A DNA stretch of 64,000 nucleotides from Sphingomonadaceae bacterium PASS1 (GTDB lineage: Bacteria; Pseudomonadota; Alphaproteobacteria; Sphingomonadales; Sphingomonadaceae): positions 1 to 64,000 of the forward strand of contig NKIR01000007.1 in assembly GCA_002255985.1 (NCBI GenBank). The letters run 5' to 3'. This document shows positions 48,747 through 58,498 of the stretch, one piece after another. The translations under genes were made by a program, and so were the position numbers. The notes beneath the pieces are model-generated. The model made no database searches. It was not told the DNA's origin and was given only the letters and a program-made list of their open reading frames with translations. Each line of letters begins with the position of its first letter. Position 1 is the stretch's first letter.

Positions 48747-50389
48747 TGACGACCCCAAAAAATGAACTGCTTTTCCTTGCTCTTGGCGGGTCAAATGAAA
48801 TTGGCATGAACGTCAATTTATATGGTTGCGATGGCAAGTGGGTGATGGTCGACCTTGGCCTCACCTTTGCCAATTCAGAGTATCCCGGCATTGACCTCGT
48901 GCTTCCAGATCTAGAATTTATCGAGAAACGCAAAAAAGACCTTTTGGGTATCGTACTGACGCATGGTCATGAAGACCATATTGGCGCCGTAGCCTATTTT
49001 GCCGCTGACCTCGGCGTGCCTTTATATGCGACGCCATTCACAGCAACGCTCATTCGCGGCAAGCTTGAGGAAGAAGGCATCGCCGATATTGTGGAGCTGA
49101 ACGTCATTCCCATGGAAGGCGCATTCTCCATGGGACCGTTCGATTTTAAATTTGTGACGCTGGCGCACTCCATCCTAGAAATGAGCGCGTGCTTGATCAC
49201 CACGCCTTACGGGAAGATTTTCCATACCGGCGACTGGAAATTGGACGAACGGCCTGTCTTGGGCCGCCCCGCGACCGCCGACGCGCTAACCGCGATTGGG
49301 AACACGGGGATATTGGCGATGGTGTGTGATTCCACCAACGTCTTCAATCTTGAAAATAGCGGCAGCGAAGGCAGTGTTAAGGACGACCTGTTAAAGTCCG
49401 TCAAGGCCGCGAAGGGCCGGGTTGTGGTTACAACTTTCGCTTCCAATGCGGCCCGATTGCAGACGTTGGGTGAAGTTGCGCGCGAGAGCGGGAGGACGTT
49501 GTGCTTTGCGGGTCGCTCGCTGCACCGAATTCTTGAGGCGGCGCAGGCCAATGGCTATTTGAAAGACCTGCCCAAAACCATTGATATGGAAAAAGTGGAT
49601 AGCCTCGCGCGCCACGAAGTCATGGTTGTCGCGACAGGCGGGCAGGGCGAAGCCCGCGCTGCACTGGCGCGGATTGCAGAAGGCAATCATCCCGTGAAGC
49701 TGGAGGAGGGCGACACCGTCATCTTCTCGTCCAAGCAGATCCCGGGCAATGAAATCGCAATCGGTATCATTATGAACAAGCTGGCGGAGCGCAACATTCT
49801 GACGGTTACCGAAAAGCAGGCACATGTCCATGTATCGGGTCACCCAGGCCAGCCGGAACTGGCGGCTCTATATGATTGGATCCGGCCTGAAATCCTCGTC
49901 CCAGTGCATGGCGAACGCCGGCATATGGCTGAGCAGGCGCGTTTCGCGCGTGCGCATGGTGTTCCAAAGACTGTCGTGCAGTCGAATGGTGACGTCGTGC
50001 GTTTGGCCCCTGGCGAACCGAAGACGATCGGCAAGGAACGTACTGGTCGTCTCATCCTCGATGGTGACACCATCATCGCGGCGGACGGTGCAACGTTGAA
50101 CGAACGCCGGCGGATGTCGTGGTACGGATTGATTTCGGTCGCGTTTGCGCTTGGTGCGAATGACAAATTGCTGGGCAGCCCGGAAATCCGCTTGCATGGC
50201 GTTCCCATCGAAGAAGATTTGGATGATTTTATCGACGAAGCGACGACCGCTGCCGTAAAGGCGATTAAGGACAATCGTGGGGATTATGAAAAGCTGCGCG
50301 AATCCGTTCGTTTGGCCGTTCGCCGTGTAGCCGTCAGCTGGACGGGCAAAAAACCTATAGTTGATGTGATGATATTGGAGACAGCATGA
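48746..50389 (+). CDS. rnj: Ribonuclease J
   Basis: 547 residues. Metallo-beta-lactamase/beta-CASP RNase with the zinc motif HGHEDH (residues 73–78), SNEIGMNVNLYG near the N-terminus, the ILEMSACLITTPYGKIFHTG then DWK segment, and beta-CASP motifs around HVSGHPGQPEL and VPVHGERRHM. It is an endo- and 5'-3' exoribonuclease used in rRNA maturation and mRNA decay in alphaproteobacteria. The stop overlaps the start of the DUF1467 gene. Confidence 0.93.
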   Translation: MTTPKNELLFLALGGSNEIGMNVNLYGCDGKWVMVDLGLTFANSEYPGIDLVLPDLEFIEKRKKDLLGIVLTHGHEDHIGAVAYFAADLGVPLYATPFTATLIRGKLEEEGIADIVELNVIPMEGAFSMGPFDFKFVTLAHSILEMSACLITTPYGKIFHTGDWKLDERPVLGRPATADALTAIGNTGILAMVCDSTNVFNLENSGSEGSVKDDLLKSVKAAKGRVVVTTFASNAARLQTLGEVARESGRTLCFAGRSLHRILEAAQANGYLKDLPKTIDMEKVDSLARHEVMVVATGGQGEARAALARIAEGNHPVKLEEGDTVIFSSKQIPGNEIAIGIIMNKLAERNILTVTEKQAHVHVSGHPGQPELAALYDWIRPEILVPVHGERRHMAEQARFARAHGVPKTVVQSNGDVVRLAPGEPKTIGKERTGRLILDGDTIIAADGATLNERRRMSWYGLISVAFALGANDKLLGSPEIRLHGVPIEEDLDDFIDEATTAAVKAIKDNRGDYEKLRESVRLAVRRVAVSWTGKKPIVDVMILETA

Positions 50390-50658
50390 ACTGGACATCA
50401 ATTGTCGCTATTTACGTGCTTTTTTGGGTGATGACCGCGTTTGTCATTCTTCCCATCGGTGTGCGTACGCATGAGGAACTAGGGCTACCCAAAGTACCCG
50501 GACAAGCCGACAGCGCCCCCGGTAATTTTAAACCCGGCACAATTGTTTTGCGGACAACATTGTTATCCGCCGCGCTGTTCGGGCTATATTACGCCAATTA
50601 TGTCTATGGCTGGGTTGACCGCCACAGTTTTGACTGGCTGATAGATAGGCCTGTTTAA
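50386..50658 (+). CDS. DUF1467 family membrane protein
   Basis: 90 residues, coupled to the RNase J gene by an ATGA overlap. Two transmembrane spans (SIVAIYVLFWVMTAFVILPI and TTLLSAALFGLYYANYVYG) flank a polar loop that includes GVRTHEELG and VPGQADSAPGNF, the usual DUF1467 signature. Function unknown; it frequently follows the RNase J gene in alphaproteobacteria, so a link is possible but unproven. Confidence 0.8.
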   Translation: MNWTSIVAIYVLFWVMTAFVILPIGVRTHEELGLPKVPGQADSAPGNFKPGTIVLRTTLLSAALFGLYYANYVYGWVDRHSFDWLIDRPV

Positions 50659-50661
50659 GGT

Positions 50662-52950
50662 TCAGTTCCGCAGCCGTTCGATTGCTTGGGCAAGCGCAAC
50701 ATATAGTTTACCGATATCGGACGACAAAAGCGTGACGCCAATGGCGTTGCCATCACGTGTGCTGAGCAACAGGCGCATGATGGCTTCAAAATCGTGCACA
50801 TAGCGATTCACATGCTCGCGGAATTCGCTGTCATCGCCATAATGATTGGCGATGATCTTTGCTTCTCCAGAATCGAGGAGGCGCACGGCACGGCGCGTAA
50901 ACACGCCTCTGTCGCCCTTGAGATATGACGCCCATGCGGTGTCGGTGATGTCGTTCGACAATATTTTGGCAACATCGATTGCCGTGGAATTCAGCGATTC
51001 CGTCAACAACACCATGCGACGGGCGAAGCTGTCATCATGAACCGATTCAAAACTGTTTTTGCTATCGGCAATACGGCTTTCAAGACTCGTGGTCATTTCA
51101 CCCAGCTCGGCCAGCTGCTTGACGACCAGACCGGACGCAGCTTCGGATAGCTCTACATTGCGGTCAATCGCTTCCTGAACGGCAGCATTCATAGATGCAA
51201 CTTGCGCATCCAATGCATTGGCAAGAGCGGTTCGATTCTGCTCGGTCAGCTGCTCGGAAATATGGGCAAGTTCATCATCCAATATCTTCCGGCTGCTTTC
51301 CGCAGCAGCGCGTGTGGATTCGCGGACACGCAGCAATGCGGTCACAAGTTGGCCATTTGCTTCGTCCGACATTTCCTGAAGAAGCGATTGTGTCTGTCGC
51401 AGCGAAGACCCAAGCGCATCAACTTGTTCATGGCGGGCGGCAAAATGGGCATCGCTCTGGCTCATGAGTGCGTCCACAGAGTCGCGCTGGGTCGCAATGA
51501 GCTGCTCCAGCCCATTCAGCTTCTCAAGCATGCTGCCACTCAATTCCTCAAGCGATTCCGCGTTTGATAAAGCGGACTTTATCTGCGCGACGCCATCGGA
51601 CAATTGGACGCTGAGGACATCCATGGCTGCAGGAATGGTCTCGCTGATTTCATGATTTGCTGTGCCAAGCGACTCCAGCAGCTTGTGGGACTGTTCAATC
51701 AGTTGTTGGGTAATAAGTTGGTTGTTGGTTAGTGCAGAGCCAACGGAACGTGTGCTTTCTCCCAATGCGGATACGGCAAAGGCCAGCTTCGAAGTTTGTT
51801 CGGTTGCAACGCGATCAACCTCTGAAATCTGCTCCGCGCTTGAATGAATGTGCGCGCTAATCGTCGCAATCATAGCACCAATGCGCGCTTTTTCCTGTTC
51901 AGTCTGGCTACCAACTTCGCCAAGTGCCTGCCGCAATTCCGTAAGGCTCGACTTTATATGTTCCTGACTATCTGTGAATATCGAGTCGATGTCACCTGAT
52001 GCCTTGGCGATACCGTTGGCTATGGCTTGCGTTGCGCTGTCCATCAAGGTCGCCATTTCGGCGCTCCGGTCGAGCGCTTCGGTACTTCGAACGTCGAGCA
52101 ATTTTGCACTGCTGCTGAGCGACTGTTCTAATTTAACCGCCATATCGTCCGCGCGCACTTCAACGCCGTCAATATAGTCGTGAACAGATTTTCCTGCATC
52201 GCTGACGCGTTCCAAAGATGCGATCAGCTCTTTGATATGGATCTGGGCGTTGTTACCAGCGCTTCCGATCTGGTTGGTAACATCTTTCGCTGCGCTTGTG
52301 ACGACAGGCAAATGCTTGCGAAGTTGCTCCAAATTCGTGTTTGCGGTTTGGCTTACAGCCTCAAGGATCTTTGCTTTTTCGTCGCTGTCGGCAAGCGCGG
52401 CTGTAAGCACTTGTGCTGAATCCATCAATTTCTGCGATGACTGGCGTCCAAGCGACTCCAGATCGCGTGCATTTTGCGATAAAAACTCCCGCGCTAAGGA
52501 AATTTCTTCGTTCACTGTACGCATCCGCTGGTTCAATGCAACGCTTTCGTTGCGCAATAACGCCGCTACATTGCCAAATCGAGTAGCTTCGCGGCTGCTA
52601 TTACGCATCATCAACAACCACGACACGGCGATCAATAAAGCGGGGACGGCCCAATTCACAATGAGCTCAACAACCCGATTATTGTTGAGGCCGGTTTGCG
52701 CCTCAGGCCAATATGTCAGTGCGAAAAATGCAGTCCAGCCCGCGAATGCAAGGATAAGCAAAGCCGGTAACACATATGCGAGAGCACTACGCCGCGGTTC
52801 TTGAAGTTCATACTCGTCAACGTAATTATCTGAATAGACGTCGTCCGGAAGCAGTTCCTCCGTCGCGTTCGTTTCCTCCACGACATCGTTGTGCGAGGAT
52901 TGGTCTGAAATATGCTGCGTCAAGCCGACGATTTTTGAACGAGTGGTCAT
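50662..52950 (-). CDS. Large membrane-anchored coiled-coil protein of unknown function
   Basis: 762 residues. An acidic N-terminal tail (residues 1–50), two transmembrane spans (about 57–80 and 92–114), then about 500 residues of heptad-rich helix with Ser/Gln/Ala-rich repeats reminiscent of methyl-accepting chemotaxis proteins or SMC-like coils but without an MCP hairpin tip. The final 110 residues (TDTAWASYLKGDRGVFTRRA ... SDIGKLYVALAQAIERLR) form a compact, more conserved-looking domain. Topology suggests a cytoplasmic coil anchored in the inner membrane. It is divergent from the Hpt-like gene, and its stop is four bases from the convergent DUF1467 stop. I do not recognise the family. Confidence 0.75.
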   Translation of the reverse strand: MTTRSKIVGLTQHISDQSSHNDVVEETNATEELLPDDVYSDNYVDEYELQEPRRSALAYVLPALLILAFAGWTAFFALTYWPEAQTGLNNNRVVELIVNWAVPALLIAVSWLLMMRNSSREATRFGNVAALLRNESVALNQRMRTVNEEISLAREFLSQNARDLESLGRQSSQKLMDSAQVLTAALADSDEKAKILEAVSQTANTNLEQLRKHLPVVTSAAKDVTNQIGSAGNNAQIHIKELIASLERVSDAGKSVHDYIDGVEVRADDMAVKLEQSLSSSAKLLDVRSTEALDRSAEMATLMDSATQAIANGIAKASGDIDSIFTDSQEHIKSSLTELRQALGEVGSQTEQEKARIGAMIATISAHIHSSAEQISEVDRVATEQTSKLAFAVSALGESTRSVGSALTNNQLITQQLIEQSHKLLESLGTANHEISETIPAAMDVLSVQLSDGVAQIKSALSNAESLEELSGSMLEKLNGLEQLIATQRDSVDALMSQSDAHFAARHEQVDALGSSLRQTQSLLQEMSDEANGQLVTALLRVRESTRAAAESSRKILDDELAHISEQLTEQNRTALANALDAQVASMNAAVQEAIDRNVELSEAASGLVVKQLAELGEMTTSLESRIADSKNSFESVHDDSFARRMVLLTESLNSTAIDVAKILSNDITDTAWASYLKGDRGVFTRRAVRLLDSGEAKIIANHYGDDSEFREHVNRYVHDFEAIMRLLLSTRDGNAIGVTLLSSDIGKLYVALAQAIERLRN

Positions 52951-53020
52951 AATCCTTTATTTACCATATTATTGCGAGAGAGAAACGCAAACTTAACACT
53001 ATGTGATGTAAACGCGAAGA

Positions 53021-53332
53021 ATGTCGTTGGATCATGGCTCATTTGACACAGCGTTGAAGGCTGCAGTCGGGGATGATGCATCCTTAATGGCGGAACTGCG
53101 TTTGTCCTTCGTTGAGAGCGCAAAGCGTCAAATTAGCCTGTTATCGCGGTCGCGTTGCGATGCGAATTGGCAGTATTCCTGCTGGCGCTTAAAAGGTTTG
53201 GCGGCAAGCTTTGACGCCGTACACCTCATGACTCTGGCTGACGAAGCAAGCGAAGGTGCGCCCGGTGATCCTGTCGTTATTCGCAAACTCAACAAGGCTA
53301 TATGCGATATCGAACATTTCATTGTTCAATGA
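53021..53332 (+). CDS. Hpt-like four-helix protein lacking the phosphoacceptor histidine
   Basis: 103 residues. The segment YSCWRLKGLAASFDAVHLMT and then LADEA fits the histidine phosphotransfer signature (A-H-x-L-K-G-x-A-A-x-F-G-A-x-x-L), but the histidine position is Trp55 (TGG). The rest of the four-helix bundle (residues 8–100) is preserved. It therefore cannot act as an ordinary phosphotransfer protein; it could be a scaffold or inhibitor of a phosphorelay. It is the first of four plus-strand genes, followed by a nucleotidyltransferase-like membrane protein, DUF2336 and a kinase-like protein that also lacks its histidine. Confidence 0.7.
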   Translation: MSLDHGSFDTALKAAVGDDASLMAELRLSFVESAKRQISLLSRSRCDANWQYSCWRLKGLAASFDAVHLMTLADEASEGAPGDPVVIRKLNKAICDIEHFIVQ

Positions 53333-53389
53333 TTGTCCGTTTTTGTAGATTTTCATTGGCAAAAGATACCTAACCTTCATATCTGGCCT

Positions 53390-54616
53390 ATGGTGTCTAC
53401 TCGCATTCCGGAAAAGCTGTCTGTGGCTTTGCTCTCCGTCACAGGCGGAGATGTATCCGCGGCGCGAACGCCCAATGACAAGGCGAATACCGAGTTGGCG
53501 GGCGGTTCACTCGTGGAGTATCAGATCAAAACACTTTGCCGCGTTGGCATTACACGGTTTCTCGTTGAAGTGGAGAATGTCGATGGGGCAATGTTGGCCT
53601 TGGCAGACCGATTTCGCCAACAAAATGTCTTTGTCGATTTCGTACGTACGGGTGCGGATATTCAGCACTATTTGAAGCTAGACGATCGCATTTGGGTTCA
53701 GTCAGGGCAGTTATATGTGCAGCCTGACTTTGTTGAAACGCTTTCGAAATCGACTGACAACTTCGTGGCTACAGTGGACGGCCGCGACGAGAATAGCCTT
53801 TTTGAGCGCATCGATTTGAATACGCGCTGGGCTGGTATCTCAATTGTAGGTGCCAGCACGATAGCGATGCTGAAAGATCTACCTCAAGACTGGAGCATCA
53901 TTTCCTCGCTGCTGCGGCAAGCCATCCTCGCGAATGTGCCGTTGAAACTTTTGTCGCAACAACATGTCAACAACGGAACCTTGAACATCGTCCAAGGTCC
54001 GCAGGATTTTGTCCAGCTGAACAAACAAATTTTACGCAGGCGGGTTTTAAGTCAGCCGGGCGTTGTTGAAGCTAGGGTTTTGGGTCCAGTATCCGCAAAA
54101 TTGATTCCGATTATATGGCAAAGTCCGATCGCACTGAATCTTGTCAAACTTGCTGGTCCGATTTTTGCGTTGGGCGCTGTGGCGCTAGGGGTGTCGGGCT
54201 TTGATCTAGCAGCAACCGGCGCTGCGTTAGGAGCGGTTGCAACCAATTCTCTACGCCTTACAACGACTGACGATCTGAACGGGCAAGGAAAAATGCCCAG
54301 CCTGACGTCTGTCACCTTAGCGCTGCTTGTCATCGCGATGTTTGGCGCGGCGTATATGGACACCTCTTACACGAATGACGGCCTATTTGCGGCGTTCGCG
54401 GTGGCATCCATTGCATGGATTAGCATGCGTATCGTGTTGCCGCGTTGGGCGGACGGGCTCCTGCGGTCGCCAGCTTTGCTGTCCATTTTGGCCTTAGTTG
54501 GCACTGCCGGTCTCGATTTCACGAATGCGCTGCAATGGATTATGGTAGCGCAGTTAAGCGCGTTTATGTTTGCATGCTATGATAGCGGCCCAGATAAAAA
54601 GGCAGATCAGCCTTAA
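53390..54616 (+). CDS. Membrane protein with N-terminal nucleotidyltransferase-like domain
   Basis: 408 residues from ATG 53390 (the frame is open from 53333). Residues about 1–120 read like a GT-A nucleotidyltransferase: SVALLSVTGGD, ELAGGSLVEYQIKTLCRVGI, then TRFLVEV and a later IWVQSGQLYV that sits where an acidic metal site would be expected. The classical GxGxRL loop is not present, so activity is doubtful. From about residue 240 on there are four to six transmembrane segments (for example LALLVIAMFGAAYMD and LFAAFAVASIAWISMRIVLP). Function unknown; neighbours are signalling-like genes. Confidence 0.6.
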   Translation: MVSTRIPEKLSVALLSVTGGDVSAARTPNDKANTELAGGSLVEYQIKTLCRVGITRFLVEVENVDGAMLALADRFRQQNVFVDFVRTGADIQHYLKLDDRIWVQSGQLYVQPDFVETLSKSTDNFVATVDGRDENSLFERIDLNTRWAGISIVGASTIAMLKDLPQDWSIISSLLRQAILANVPLKLLSQQHVNNGTLNIVQGPQDFVQLNKQILRRRVLSQPGVVEARVLGPVSAKLIPIIWQSPIALNLVKLAGPIFALGAVALGVSGFDLAATGAALGAVATNSLRLTTTDDLNGQGKMPSLTSVTLALLVIAMFGAAYMDTSYTNDGLFAAFAVASIAWISMRIVLPRWADGLLRSPALLSILALVGTAGLDFTNALQWIMVAQLSAFMFACYDSGPDKKADQP

Positions 54617-54672
54617 AGCGCCGTTAACCGAAAAAACCTATAACGGCCGCCATGGACAGCACTGGATAGGCT

Positions 54673-55623
54673 TTGGACGGTTTACTTGGCCCTCAAGATG
54701 ATTTGCTCTCAATCGCTTGCGCACATGCACGTGATGTAGATGCCCTGTGCCAAGACGTTGCATCCACTATACTTCCATCAGCGATACACACACCATCCGA
54801 GGCGACGATAAGCGCAGTTTCGGTCAAGCTGTTGCAAATTGTGCGAGACATTGAGGCAAGGCTGCAGGGGGCCGCCCAGGAATCGATTACCGGTCCATTG
54901 CTTGCCCGGTCCGGGTTTTTGCGGGAAACCGACATTGTTGATTTCGCGCTAGCCCGTGTTGCTGAAGACAATTTGACGGCACGGCTTGGGGGCGGGTTTT
55001 CCCAATTGGCTGTCGATCTGCTGGATCATACCGACAAATGCGTCAAGGAAGCAGCACAAGCGTTGCTTGCTGCGGATAGCTTGCAGTTGCGGTCGCAGGG
55101 CCGATCTTTTCTGACGCTGCCGCCTGAGCTTTTGTATAAAGTATGTTGGCGGATTGTCGCCGCGTTTGAGGTGTTGTCGGGAAGCCGGTCTGATCAGATC
55201 ATCAATAGCGCGCGCGCGTTGATTGCAAGCTATGACGAGGCACGGACAGCCCCGGCATCCGCGCGAAAAATTGTGCACTTTTTAGGTGCGGAAGATCGCG
55301 ATTCGCTGTCGAATCCACATCATGCCGGGATCCATCTTTTTGTGGCCCATCTCAGCGCGGACCTGAATATTGTACATGATCATATACTTCGGTTGATAGA
55401 TTTTGAGTCTGCATTTCCAATGATGGTCATGTTGGCAGCCGCAGGCGTTCCCAAGGGCGCTGCCCTGAAGACTATGATCGATTTGAGAGCTCAGATACTC
55501 TCTCCCCGGGAAGCGGCGCTCTTTGAAGCGGAGTATCTGCATTTCATTCCTGAAATGGCGCGCGAGCAGCTCAGCAATTGGTCTGCGGCCCGGGCGTTAT
55601 CTTTAAGCTTTGGCAAAATATGA
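54673..55623 (+). CDS. DUF2336 family protein
   Basis: 316 residues from TTG 54673 (GGATAGGC just upstream; no better start seen). An all-helical protein with the pattern of DUF2336, a HEAT-like family found in alphaproteobacteria, often beside signal-transduction genes: ARSGFLRETDIVDFALARVA, ALLAADSLQLRSQGRSFLTL, and the C-terminal VPKGAALKTMIDLRAQILSP. Its stop overlaps the start of the kinase-like gene (ATGA), so the two are translationally coupled and probably interact. Function unknown. Confidence 0.7.
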   Translation: MDGLLGPQDDLLSIACAHARDVDALCQDVASTILPSAIHTPSEATISAVSVKLLQIVRDIEARLQGAAQESITGPLLARSGFLRETDIVDFALARVAEDNLTARLGGGFSQLAVDLLDHTDKCVKEAAQALLAADSLQLRSQGRSFLTLPPELLYKVCWRIVAAFEVLSGSRSDQIINSARALIASYDEARTAPASARKIVHFLGAEDRDSLSNPHHAGIHLFVAHLSADLNIVHDHILRLIDFESAFPMMVMLAAAGVPKGAALKTMIDLRAQILSPREAALFEAEYLHFIPEMAREQLSNWSAARALSLSFGKI

Positions 55624-56966
55624 ATGCTGCAGAGCCTTTAACGCGCGCTATCACAGGCGAGGTGTCGTCGGTCGGTATCTTGCTGCGTGCGGACGACGCT
55701 TTGCAGCAGCTTCATATGCGGGCAGGGGGCGAGCTTGGGGGCACACTTGCGTGCCCAGCTTTGTTTGGCCTTACACAAATGGTCGCAAGTCTTCGGATGC
55801 GGCTCGCCCGCGCTGTTCGGGTGGCGGACGGTGCAGACACTCTTGAACTTTGGGTGGAAGCCGAGCCTTTTGAAAAGGACGTTAAACTTTCCATCTTGAG
55901 CTGGCGCAAAATTGATAATGTTGCGGATAGGACAAAGTTGCGTGATGTATGGCCCGATCAAGATCACGAACCAGTCAGGTTAAGATTTGATCAAGCCTTG
56001 CGCCTTGTTGACGCCCGCGGGCCAGTTGAAGACATTGTAAAAAACACAGATTTTGGTTCCTCATCTAAAGCTATGCTCGGCCGACTTTTTGGTCCTAACG
56101 TCGTTCCTGCATTGCAAGATGTTGAAAAATTTCTCCCGGTCACGCGTCGGAGCGTTCGTACCGTCAACGACGGTAATTTACTGGTGTGGGGGCAGGCCGA
56201 ACGAAATACTGAAGGTGAGCTCTCTGGTTACACTTTGTTTTTTGCGCAGAATGATAACGTTGAAGCTGCTAACTTTGCCGGAGCCGCTGGATCATCCTCG
56301 GGCGCTCTTTTTGGCAAACAGCTTGCTCCAGTTCTGCGGCAGCCGCTGAACCGTATCATTGCGAATGCCGAAACGATTGGTAGCGAATTGTTGGGCCCAA
56401 TTCGTGAAAACTATGCATCATATGCTAGCGATATTGCAAATGCGGCTCGGCACCTCACCGCTCTTGTTGAAGATCTGGGCGATTTAGAGGCCGTCGAGCG
56501 ACCGGGCTTTTCTACGGCAAAGGACGATATCGAACTGGGAGATGTTGCGCGGCGTGCTGCTGGTTTGCTTGCGTTAAAGGCAGCAGATCACAGTATCACG
56601 CTCTTGGTGCCCGACGACCAAACATATGTTCCGGCGACAGCCGAATTCAGGCGCGTGCTGCAGGTAATGCTGAACCTTATCACCAATGCGATCCGATATT
56701 CGCCCGATGGGACTGAGGTTCAGGTGGAAGTCGGCGCCGAGGGTGGATCGGCATATATATCCGTCGCCGATCAGGGGGCAGGCGTTGGCACCGAAGACTA
56801 TGAACGCATATTTGCCAAATTTGAACGCTTGGGACGCACTGGCGATGGAGGAAGCGGGCTCGGCCTCTATATATCACGACGCTTGGCACGCGCGATGGGC
56901 GGCGACCTCACCGTTGCGGCTGCAAAAGGCGGAGGCGCGAAATTCACGCTCCGCCTTCCACAATAA
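55620..56966 (+). CDS. Histidine-kinase-like protein without a recognisable phosphoacceptor His
   Basis: 448 residues from ATG 55620, coupled to the DUF2336 gene. Residues about 1–240 form a PAS-like sensory region. The dimerisation helix reads GKQLAPVLRQPLNRIIANAE, where an ordinary kinase would have S-H-E-L-R-T-P; the histidine position is Pro. The HATPase domain is intact: N-box MLNLITNAIRYSPDGTEV, G1 VADQGAGVG, F-box IFAKFERLG, G2 GGSGLGLYISRRLA. No transmembrane segment is obvious. It may be a pseudokinase that binds ATP, or phosphorylate an unusual residue. Convergent with gltA, zero-base gap. Confidence 0.8.
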   Translation: MNAAEPLTRAITGEVSSVGILLRADDALQQLHMRAGGELGGTLACPALFGLTQMVASLRMRLARAVRVADGADTLELWVEAEPFEKDVKLSILSWRKIDNVADRTKLRDVWPDQDHEPVRLRFDQALRLVDARGPVEDIVKNTDFGSSSKAMLGRLFGPNVVPALQDVEKFLPVTRRSVRTVNDGNLLVWGQAERNTEGELSGYTLFFAQNDNVEAANFAGAAGSSSGALFGKQLAPVLRQPLNRIIANAETIGSELLGPIRENYASYASDIANAARHLTALVEDLGDLEAVERPGFSTAKDDIELGDVARRAAGLLALKAADHSITLLVPDDQTYVPATAEFRRVLQVMLNLITNAIRYSPDGTEVQVEVGAEGGSAYISVADQGAGVGTEDYERIFAKFERLGRTGDGGSGLGLYISRRLARAMGGDLTVAAAKGGGAKFTLRLPQ

Positions 56967-58253
56967 TTAACGCTGGTCGAGGCCCGGATAAGGGCGGTGG
57001 TTTGGACCTGTGTACAATTGACGCGGGCGACCGATTTTTTGTGCCGGATCGGAAATCATTTCATTCCATTGCGCGACCCAGCCCACAGTGCGGGACAGTG
57101 CGAACAATACGGTGAACATTTCCGTCGGAAAACCAATCGCCGACAAAATGATGCCGGAATAGAAGTCAACGTTCGGGAACAGCTTCTTTTCGATGAAATA
57201 TGGGTCGTTTAGCGCCATTTCTTCAAGCTGCATCGCAACATCGAAGATCGGGTCGGTAATATTGAGCTCGGTCAGAACCTCACGCACAGTTTTCTGCATG
57301 ACTGACGCGCGCGGATCGTAGTTTTTATATACACGATGTCCAAAGCCCATGAGGCGGAAGGGATCGTTCTTGTCCTTGGCGCGCTCGATGTAATGCGGAA
57401 TGCGGTCCGGCGTGCCGATTTCGCGCAGCATGTTGAGTGCGGCTTCGTTTGCCCCGCCATGCGCTGGGCCCCAAAGGCAGGCAATGCCGGCAGCAATACA
57501 TGCAAACGGGTTGGCGCCCGATGAACCCGCAAGACGGACGGTCGATGTCGAAGCATTTTGTTCGTGGTCGGCATGGAGGATGAAAATCCGGTCCATCGCG
57601 CGTTCAATGACCGGGTTCACAACATATTCTTCGGCAGGAACGCCAAAGGTCATACGCAGGAAGTTACCGGTATAGGACAGGCTATTGTCGGGATAGACAA
57701 ATGGCTGACCAACGGAATATTTATAAGCCATTGCGGCGATCGTCGGCATTTTGGCAATCAAACGATGGCTGGAAATCATGCGATGCGTTGGGTCGCTGAT
57801 ATCGGTCGAATCGTGATAAAATGCTGATAGTGCGCCGACGACACCGCACATAATCGCCATTGGGTGTGCGTCCCGGCGGAAGCCACGATAAAATGTTGCC
57901 AACTGCTCGTGCAGCATCGTGTGGCGTGAAATCGTGTAGCTGAAATGATCAAGCTGCGCCTTGTTTGGCAGTTCACCGTTCAGCAGCAGATAAGATACTT
58001 CCATGAAGCTGGACTGCTCGGAAAGTTCCTCGATGGAATAACCACGGTGCAAAAGAATGCCCTCGTCGCCGTCAATGAACGTCAACGCGGATTCGCAGCT
58101 TGCGGTCGACGTGAAGCCAGGGTCGAAGGTGAAATGATCCGATACGGCATATAATTTACGGATGTCGATTACGTCGGGTCCTTCCGAACCCTTCATGATC
58201 GGCAATTCAAAGCTGCTTTCGCCAACGGTAAGAGTTGCGTTATTCTCGGCCAT
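56967..58253 (-). CDS. gltA: Citrate synthase (type II)
   Basis: 428 residues. Catalytic residues His265 ([13 protein letters not shown]), His306 ([15 protein letters not shown]) and Asp363 (NVDFYSGII) are present, and the N-terminal NADH-regulated-type extension of gram-negative enzymes is retained. It condenses acetyl-CoA with oxaloacetate to start the TCA cycle. The upstream 245 bases separate it from the divergent comEC gene and hold its promoter. Confidence 0.97.
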   Translation of the reverse strand: MAENNATLTVGESSFELPIMKGSEGPDVIDIRKLYAVSDHFTFDPGFTSTASCESALTFIDGDEGILLHRGYSIEELSEQSSFMEVSYLLLNGELPNKAQLDHFSYTISRHTMLHEQLATFYRGFRRDAHPMAIMCGVVGALSAFYHDSTDISDPTHRMISSHRLIAKMPTIAAMAYKYSVGQPFVYPDNSLSYTGNFLRMTFGVPAEEYVVNPVIERAMDRIFILHADHEQNASTSTVRLAGSSGANPFACIAAGIACLWGPAHGGANEAALNMLREIGTPDRIPHYIERAKDKNDPFRLMGFGHRVYKNYDPRASVMQKTVREVLTELNITDPIFDVAMQLEEMALNDPYFIEKKLFPNVDFYSGIILSAIGFPTEMFTVLFALSRTVGWVAQWNEMISDPAQKIGRPRQLYTGPNHRPYPGLDQR

Positions 58254-58498
58254 TTTTAAACTCCATACATTGCTACCCGATATCGCGGGCTGCCCAACCG
58301 GGCATATTTCCGTTTAAGACACAGGACGCTCAAAACGTCGTTTGCGACTGCTTTCGGCCCTACAAATGCCACTATTTCATGGGGAGAAAATGGCTTTGTT
58401 GTTGGCTAGCCCAATGGTGGCAAATTTAGCGGCCGTCAAGGCAAACCATAGGCAAAAATGAGAGCGTTATTTGCTACGCTCCATATTGATGGTACACA

